This document shows, one piece after another, positions 60,551-64,000 of a stretch of 64,000 nucleotides of DNA (position 1 is its first letter; each line of letters begins with the position of its first letter). The stretch spans positions 7,703-71,702 of the forward strand of contig NZ_FQTU01000013.1 of NCBI RefSeq assembly GCF_900128885.1. The letters are read 5' to 3'. Source of the stretch: Alkalibacter saccharofermentans DSM 14828 (lineage in GTDB: Bacteria; Bacillota; Clostridia; Eubacteriales; Alkalibacteraceae). The position numbers were made by a program, and so were the translations under genes. The notes under the pieces are model-generated. The model had not been told where the DNA came from and ran no database searches. It saw only the letters and a list, made by a program, of their open reading frames with translations.

Positions 60551-61321
60551 ATGGAAGTCAAACTAAAAGTCGAACTGCTTCAGCACACGCCTCAACCGGA
60601 AAAACTAATATCTGCAGCGGCAAAGCTCTGCTATTCCAAAAGCGGAATCGAAAAGCTGATGGATGGTCTCGATGAGGATAAAGTAAATAAATTTTTGGAA
60701 AAGCTGATGGAAATGGGACACGAATCTCCAATTGAGCATGTCAGCTTTACATTCGGAATAGAAGGAGTCTCCAGGAGCCTCACGCACCAGTTGGTAAGAC
60801 ACAGGGTGGCCAGTTATTCACAAAAATCACAAAGGTACGTAACCGAGGCGCAATTCCAATATATAATTCCTCCTCAGATTGCAGAAGATGAAAGGACCAA
60901 GGCGTTGTACGTAGAAGCTATGGAGAAAGACCAAGCTATATACGATGCGATAGCGGGAATTCTAAAGGAAAAGCGATATAACGAATATCTGGAAAATGGA
61001 GAGAGCGAAAAAGCTGCGAAGAACAAGGCTGAGAAAACAGCTATAGAAGATGCGAGATATGTTTTACCCAATGCCTGCGAGACAAAAATCATAGCGACTA
61101 TGAATGCAAGGGAGCTTTTGCACTTTTTCAACCATAGGTGCTGCGAAAGAGCTCAATGGGAAATAAGAGAGCTGGCAACTCAGATGCTGAAGCTTGCGAG
61201 AGACGCAGCGCCGTTAATCTTTAAAAATGCCGGCCCAAACTGTGTGAAAGGGCCTTGTCCAGAGGGTCAAATGACTTGCGGAAAAATAAAAGAAATAAGA
61301 AAAAAATTCGAGAACCTTTAA
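60551..61321 (+). CDS. thyX: Flavin-dependent thymidylate synthase
   Basis: Makes dTMP from dUMP with FAD, methylene-tetrahydrofolate and NADPH, without the ThyA mechanism. The 256-residue protein carries the ThyX signature RHRVASYSQKSQRY (RHR-x7-S), the GHESPIEHVSFTF segment and the C-terminal CERAQWEIRELATQM motif. ATG follows TTGGAGG. It has its own tandem promoters and lies 7 bp before rlmB. Confidence 0.96.
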   Translation: MEVKLKVELLQHTPQPEKLISAAAKLCYSKSGIEKLMDGLDEDKVNKFLEKLMEMGHESPIEHVSFTFGIEGVSRSLTHQLVRHRVASYSQKSQRYVTEAQFQYIIPPQIAEDERTKALYVEAMEKDQAIYDAIAGILKEKRYNEYLENGESEKAAKNKAEKTAIEDARYVLPNACETKIIATMNARELLHFFNHRCCERAQWEIRELATQMLKLARDAAPLIFKNAGPNCVKGPCPEGQMTCGKIKEIRKKFENL

Positions 61322-61328
61322 GGATGAG

Positions 61329-62168
61329 ATGATGATGAGGGAAAAACAAAACCCGAAAAAACGGGACAATAAAAATTATGAGGATGACCAAAACAAGGGC
61401 GCAAGAAAGCAGGGGTCTGACAGACCTGAAAGAGACGTGCGACAGATAGAAGGGAAAAATCCAATTTTAGAAGCGCTTAAGTCAGGGGTCACCATAGAAA
61501 AAATCATGGTGGCAAAAGGGCGTCGCGAAACCGGAAATACCGAGGTTTTCGATCTTGCAAAGGAACAAAAGATAAAGATCCAGTTTGTAGATAGAAAGAA
61601 GCTGGATTATTCGACAAAGACGGGCAATCACCAAGGGATAATAGCCATAGCTACAAATTTTTCATATTACGAACCTGAGGAGATCATACAAAAGGCAAAG
61701 AGCAAAGGAGAAGACCCTTTGATCGTGGTTTTAGACCAGCTGACCGACCCTCATAATTTCGGAGCGATAATAAGAACGGCAGATGCCTGTGGAGCTCATG
61801 GGATTATAATTTCGAAAAACAGATCTGTAGATTTAAGCCCTATTGCGGTAAAGTCATCTGCAGGAGCGGCAGAGCATATGATGGTATCTAAAGTGACAAA
61901 CTTGACTCAGACATTGAAAGACCTTAAAAAACAAGGGGTTTGGATAGCAGGGGCCGAGCCTTCCGGAGACATTTATTATAAAAGCAATCTCAAGGGACCT
62001 TTAGCCCTTGTCATAGGCAGCGAGGGAAAAGGAATAAGCAGGCTTGTCCAAGAGGAATGCGATTTTAGCGTGTCCATTCCGATGTATGGTGAAATAGGCT
62101 CGTTAAACGCTTCTGTGGCGGCGGGGATACTACTAAGCGAATCGGCAAGGCAGAGAAGGGAAGGCTGA
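61329..62168 (+). CDS. rlmB: 23S rRNA 2'-O-methyltransferase of the TrmH/RlmB family
   Basis: SPOUT methyltransferase, 279 residues. A very basic N-terminal tail (residues 1-35, Lys/Arg/Asp/Asn rich) precedes the substrate-binding domain (EGKNPILEALKSG). The knotted catalytic core follows: VVLDQLTDPHNFGAIIRTAD, VIGSEGKGISRL and IPMYGEIGSLNASVAAGILL. It belongs to the conserved rlmB-yacP-sigH block. Three ATG codons in a row follow AAGGATGAG, so the exact start is uncertain by two codons. Confidence 0.93.
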   Translation: MMMREKQNPKKRDNKNYEDDQNKGARKQGSDRPERDVRQIEGKNPILEALKSGVTIEKIMVAKGRRETGNTEVFDLAKEQKIKIQFVDRKKLDYSTKTGNHQGIIAIATNFSYYEPEEIIQKAKSKGEDPLIVVLDQLTDPHNFGAIIRTADACGAHGIIISKNRSVDLSPIAVKSSAGAAEHMMVSKVTNLTQTLKDLKKQGVWIAGAEPSGDIYYKSNLKGPLALVIGSEGKGISRLVQEECDFSVSIPMYGEIGSLNASVAAGILLSESARQRREG

Positions 62169-62172
62169 AAAG

Positions 62173-62700
62173 TTGGGGCTTCGAAAGCACTACCTTGTCG
62201 TTGATGGCTACAATATAATCAATGACTGGGAAAGATTAAAAGAGATACTCTCCTATAGCCTTGAAGACGCAAGGGAAGCTTTGGTTGGTATGATACAAAG
62301 CTATGCGAAGATCATGAATTACAGTGCAATTGTGGTGTTTGACGCATACAATAACGACGAAATGGTTAAGGAAGAAGAAAAAAGCGGAGTTAAAGTGGTC
62401 TATTCGGGTAAAAATCAAACAGCGGACAGCTATATCGAGAAGTTCATGTACGATTTGAACCCCGTGCACGAAGTGACGGTAGCCACTTCCGACTTTATGC
62501 TTCAGAGAATGGTAGTATCAGCCGGAGGCAGTCGAATGAGTGCCAGGGAGCTGGAAAAGGAAATGGAGTTTTCATTAAGCTCCAATTTGAAAAAAGTCAA
62601 AATGGAATCTGAAGCCGATAGGAATCATTTGTTCAAGAGCATTGATGGGGATACCATTGAGAAATTGAAAAAAATCATAAGGGACCCCGATCAAGATTAG
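62173..62700 (+). CDS. yacP: YacP-like NYN-domain RNase
   Basis: A 175-residue NYN (PIN-like) nuclease related to Rae1/YacP, which cleaves mRNA on ribosomes in Bacillus. The first strand and acidic residue are in HYLVVDGYNIINDW. VVFDAYNNDEM, KNQTADSYIEKFMYDL and ATSDFMLQRMV supply further conserved acidic sites. It starts with TTG 62173, 4 bp after rlmB. The C-terminal 45 residues are a charged helical tail. Confidence 0.88.
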   Translation: MGLRKHYLVVDGYNIINDWERLKEILSYSLEDAREALVGMIQSYAKIMNYSAIVVFDAYNNDEMVKEEEKSGVKVVYSGKNQTADSYIEKFMYDLNPVHEVTVATSDFMLQRMVVSAGGSRMSARELEKEMEFSLSSNLKKVKMESEADRNHLFKSIDGDTIEKLKKIIRDPDQD

Positions 62701-62722
62701 ACATTGAGAGGAGATCGTGCCA

Positions 62723-63370
62723 ATGAGCCATGAGGAATCGGTTTATGAAACTGTTTTGGAAATTTCAGATGGGGCATCTGACGAAAAGCTGGTGGAAATT
62801 GCGCAAAAGGGCGATAAAAAAGCCATGTCGGTGCTGGCCTTAAGGTATAAAAAGATGGTAGGAATCAAGGCAAGAAGCTATTATCTAGCGGGAGGCGACA
62901 AGGATGATTTGGTTCAGGAAGGGATGATAGGTCTTTGCAAGGCGGTGAAGGACTACAAGGCAGATCGCCAGGCGAGCTTCAAGGTGTTTGCGGATCTTTG
63001 CGTACAAAGGCAGTTGATTGGAGCAATAAAGAAGGCAAACAGGCATAAGCACGCCCCCCTTAATAGCTACGTATCATTTGATTATCCCGTATTCGACGGA
63101 GAAAATGGAGCAGTGTTGGGAGATGTCCTGAGAATGTCAAAAGTTTCTGAACCAGAGACTGTAGTGCTTGGAAATGAGGAAATATTGGATGTGGAGCTAA
63201 TCATAAATGAGAGGCTAAGCAATTTTGAACGAAAAGTCTTGAAGCTTTACCTGGAGGGCAAGAACTATTTGGAGATGAGCGAACAGCTGAAAAAAGAGCA
63301 TAAATCCATAGACAATGCCCTTCAAAGAATCAGGAAAAAGATAGATACACTGAGAGACACAAAATATTGA
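62723..63370 (+). CDS. sigH: RNA polymerase sigma factor SigH
   Basis: Sigma-H (Spo0H) family, directing transition-state and early sporulation transcription, 215 residues. Region 2 contains GDKDDLVQEGMIGLCKAVKDYK and FKVFADLCVQRQLIGAIKKANRHKH; region 4 has LKLYLEGKNYLEMSEQL and a C-terminal helix. ATG 62723, 9 nt after AGGAG, is better spaced than the GTG at 62717. It is located in the rlmB-yacP-sigH order conserved in Firmicutes. Its presence suggests a sporulation-type lineage, though sporulation is not proven. Confidence 0.94.
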   Translation: MSHEESVYETVLEISDGASDEKLVEIAQKGDKKAMSVLALRYKKMVGIKARSYYLAGGDKDDLVQEGMIGLCKAVKDYKADRQASFKVFADLCVQRQLIGAIKKANRHKHAPLNSYVSFDYPVFDGENGAVLGDVLRMSKVSEPETVVLGNEEILDVELIINERLSNFERKVLKLYLEGKNYLEMSEQLKKEHKSIDNALQRIRKKIDTLRDTKY

Positions 63371-63390
63371 GAAAAAACTTGTACAAACAA

Positions 63391-63419
63391 TTGACACCAC
63401 AAAACAATTTTAGTATCAT
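63391..63419 (+). promoter_or_regulatory. Promoter of tRNA-Tyr/tRNA-Thr and possibly tuf
   Basis: TTGACA (63391-63396), 17-bp spacer, TATCAT (63414-63419), 19 bp before tRNA-Tyr. Confidence 0.8.
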
Positions 63420-63438
63420 GTAGTAGCGATTTTAATTT

Positions 63439-63523
63439 GGTGGGGTTCCCGAGTGGCCAAAGGGGGCAGACTGTAAATCTGTTGGCTCAGCCTTCGATGG
63501 TTCGAATCCATCTCCCACCACCA
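63439..63523 (+). tRNA. tRNA-Tyr (anticodon GTA)
   Basis: An 85-nt class II tRNA with a long variable arm and encoded CCA. The acceptor GGTGGGG pairs with TCCCACC (one G-U). The anticodon loop CTGTAAA gives GTA. Confidence 0.96.
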
Positions 63524-63529
63524 TAACAA

Positions 63530-63605
63530 GCCCATATAGCTCAGTAGGTAGAGCACCACCATGGTAAGGTGGGGGTCATCGGTTCAAATCCGATTATGGG
63601 CTCCA
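63530..63605 (+). tRNA. tRNA-Thr (anticodon GGT)
   Basis: A 76-nt cloverleaf with encoded CCA. Acceptor GCCCATA pairs with TATGGGC. The anticodon stem CCACC/GGTGG encloses ATGGTAA, giving GGT. It lies 6 bp after tRNA-Tyr and 60 bp before tuf. Confidence 0.96.
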
Positions 63606-63665
63606 CTTGTAAAACACACGGAAGTGTTAAAATAATTATATTTAGATGCGAAGGAGGAAACAGAA

Positions 63666-64000
63666 ATGGGAAAAGCTAAATTTGAAAGAACTAAACCCCA
63701 CGTAAATATCGGAACAATAGGACACGTAGACCACGGTAAGACTACGTTGACAGCAGCGATAACAACAGTAATGAACAAGAAGTATGGAACAGGTGCAGCG
63801 GTAGCATTCGACAACATCGACAAAGCGCCAGAAGAAAGAGAAAGAGGAATCACGATTTCTACAGCACACGTTGAGTACGAGACAGACGCGAGACATTATG
63901 CACACGTAGACTGCCCGGGACATGCGGATTACGTAAAGAACATGATTACAGGAGCAGCACAGATGGACGGAGCTATCTTGGTAGTAAGCGCGGCTGACGG
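63666..64000 (+). CDS. tuf: Elongation factor Tu, N-terminal part (runs off the window)
   Basis: GTPase that delivers aminoacyl-tRNA to the ribosome. Only the first 111 residues are visible: KFERTKPHVNIGTIGHVDHG with the P-loop GHVDHGKT, the switch I region RERGITIS and the G3 motif DCPGH. An AAGGAGG site precedes the ATG. It follows the two tRNA genes, a common tRNA-tuf arrangement, and may share their promoter. Confidence 0.97.
   Translation, partial: MGKAKFERTKPHVNIGTIGHVDHGKTTLTAAITTVMNKKYGTGAAVAFDNIDKAPEERERGITISTAHVEYETDARHYAHVDCPGHADYVKNMITGAAQMDGAILVVSAAD

Noticed and set aside
1..64000. CRISPR arrays, rRNA operons, intact transposons or prophage
   Set aside because: No regularly spaced repeats, rRNA sequence, transposase or phage structural genes were seen; the only recombinase is a broken fragment.

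Overview
The window is chromosomal DNA of a low-GC Gram-positive anaerobe of the class Clostridia. This is inferred from the sporulation sigma factor SigH, the Firmicutes-type class III fructose bisphosphatase, AddAB recombination nuclease, ThyX thymidylate synthase, strong GGAGG ribosome sites with many TTG and GTG starts, and dense collinear genes. A Peptostreptococcales or Fusibacter-like relative is possible, but I cannot fix the genus.

Layout. 1-4.1 kb: a truncated TetR regulator facing an orphan galactitol-type PTS permease, an LsrG-like ABM protein, a nitroreductase and a lysophospholipase-like hydrolase. 4.2-16.7 kb: mixed housekeeping genes, namely an anchored MsrA-MsrB fusion, a metallophosphoesterase, a P2-type cation ATPase, an M50/CBS protease followed by pcm and a DUF697 protein, a UroD-like protein, a decayed ribulose-phosphate-3-epimerase-family gene, YihY, RadC and a pair of HTH proteins around a shared operator. 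16.7-22.2 kb: a complete mannitol operon (mtlA-mtlR-mtlF-mtlD) with a large inverted-repeat operator. 22.2-28.2 kb: an arsenic locus in which a CoA-disulfide-reductase/rhodanese fusion, ArsD and two-domain ArsA converge on Acr3 and a tandem universal stress protein. 28.3-36.7 kb: a HAD phosphatase, a DEAD helicase, a small operon joining a free-standing GshF-like ATP-grasp ligase, a condensation-domain-like acyltransferase and a zinc-ribbon membrane protein, then fbp and ung. 36.8-39.3 kb: an ArsR/CadA-type metal efflux operon with a clear promoter and operator. 39.4-42.0 kb: tRNA-Val followed by a decayed island whose three recognisable genes (integrase, secreted protein, membrane protein) are all broken. 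42.0-45.3 kb: twin Rrf2 regulators and a methionine ABC transporter whose ATPase lacks the NIL domain. 45.3-54.5 kb: an intergenic structured-RNA candidate, then nfo, a DUF362 ferredoxin protein and addBA. 54.5-64 kb: ispE, gntR, lspA, tyrS, hisS, a THUMP methyltransferase, thyX, rlmB, yacP, sigH, tRNA-Tyr, tRNA-Thr and the start of tuf.

The most promising undescribed items are: (1) the ~110-nt intergenic RNA candidate at 45325-45455, with an extended -10 promoter, two perfect hairpins inside a closing stem and a perfect 14-bp terminal hairpin; (2) the ATP-grasp/acyltransferase/zinc-ribbon operon at 30.9-33.9 kb, which looks like a small-molecule or envelope amide/ester-forming pathway of unknown product. 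Secondary items are the unusual arsenic gene set and a promoter module shared by nfo and thyX. No CRISPR array, rRNA, intact prophage or intact transposon was seen.
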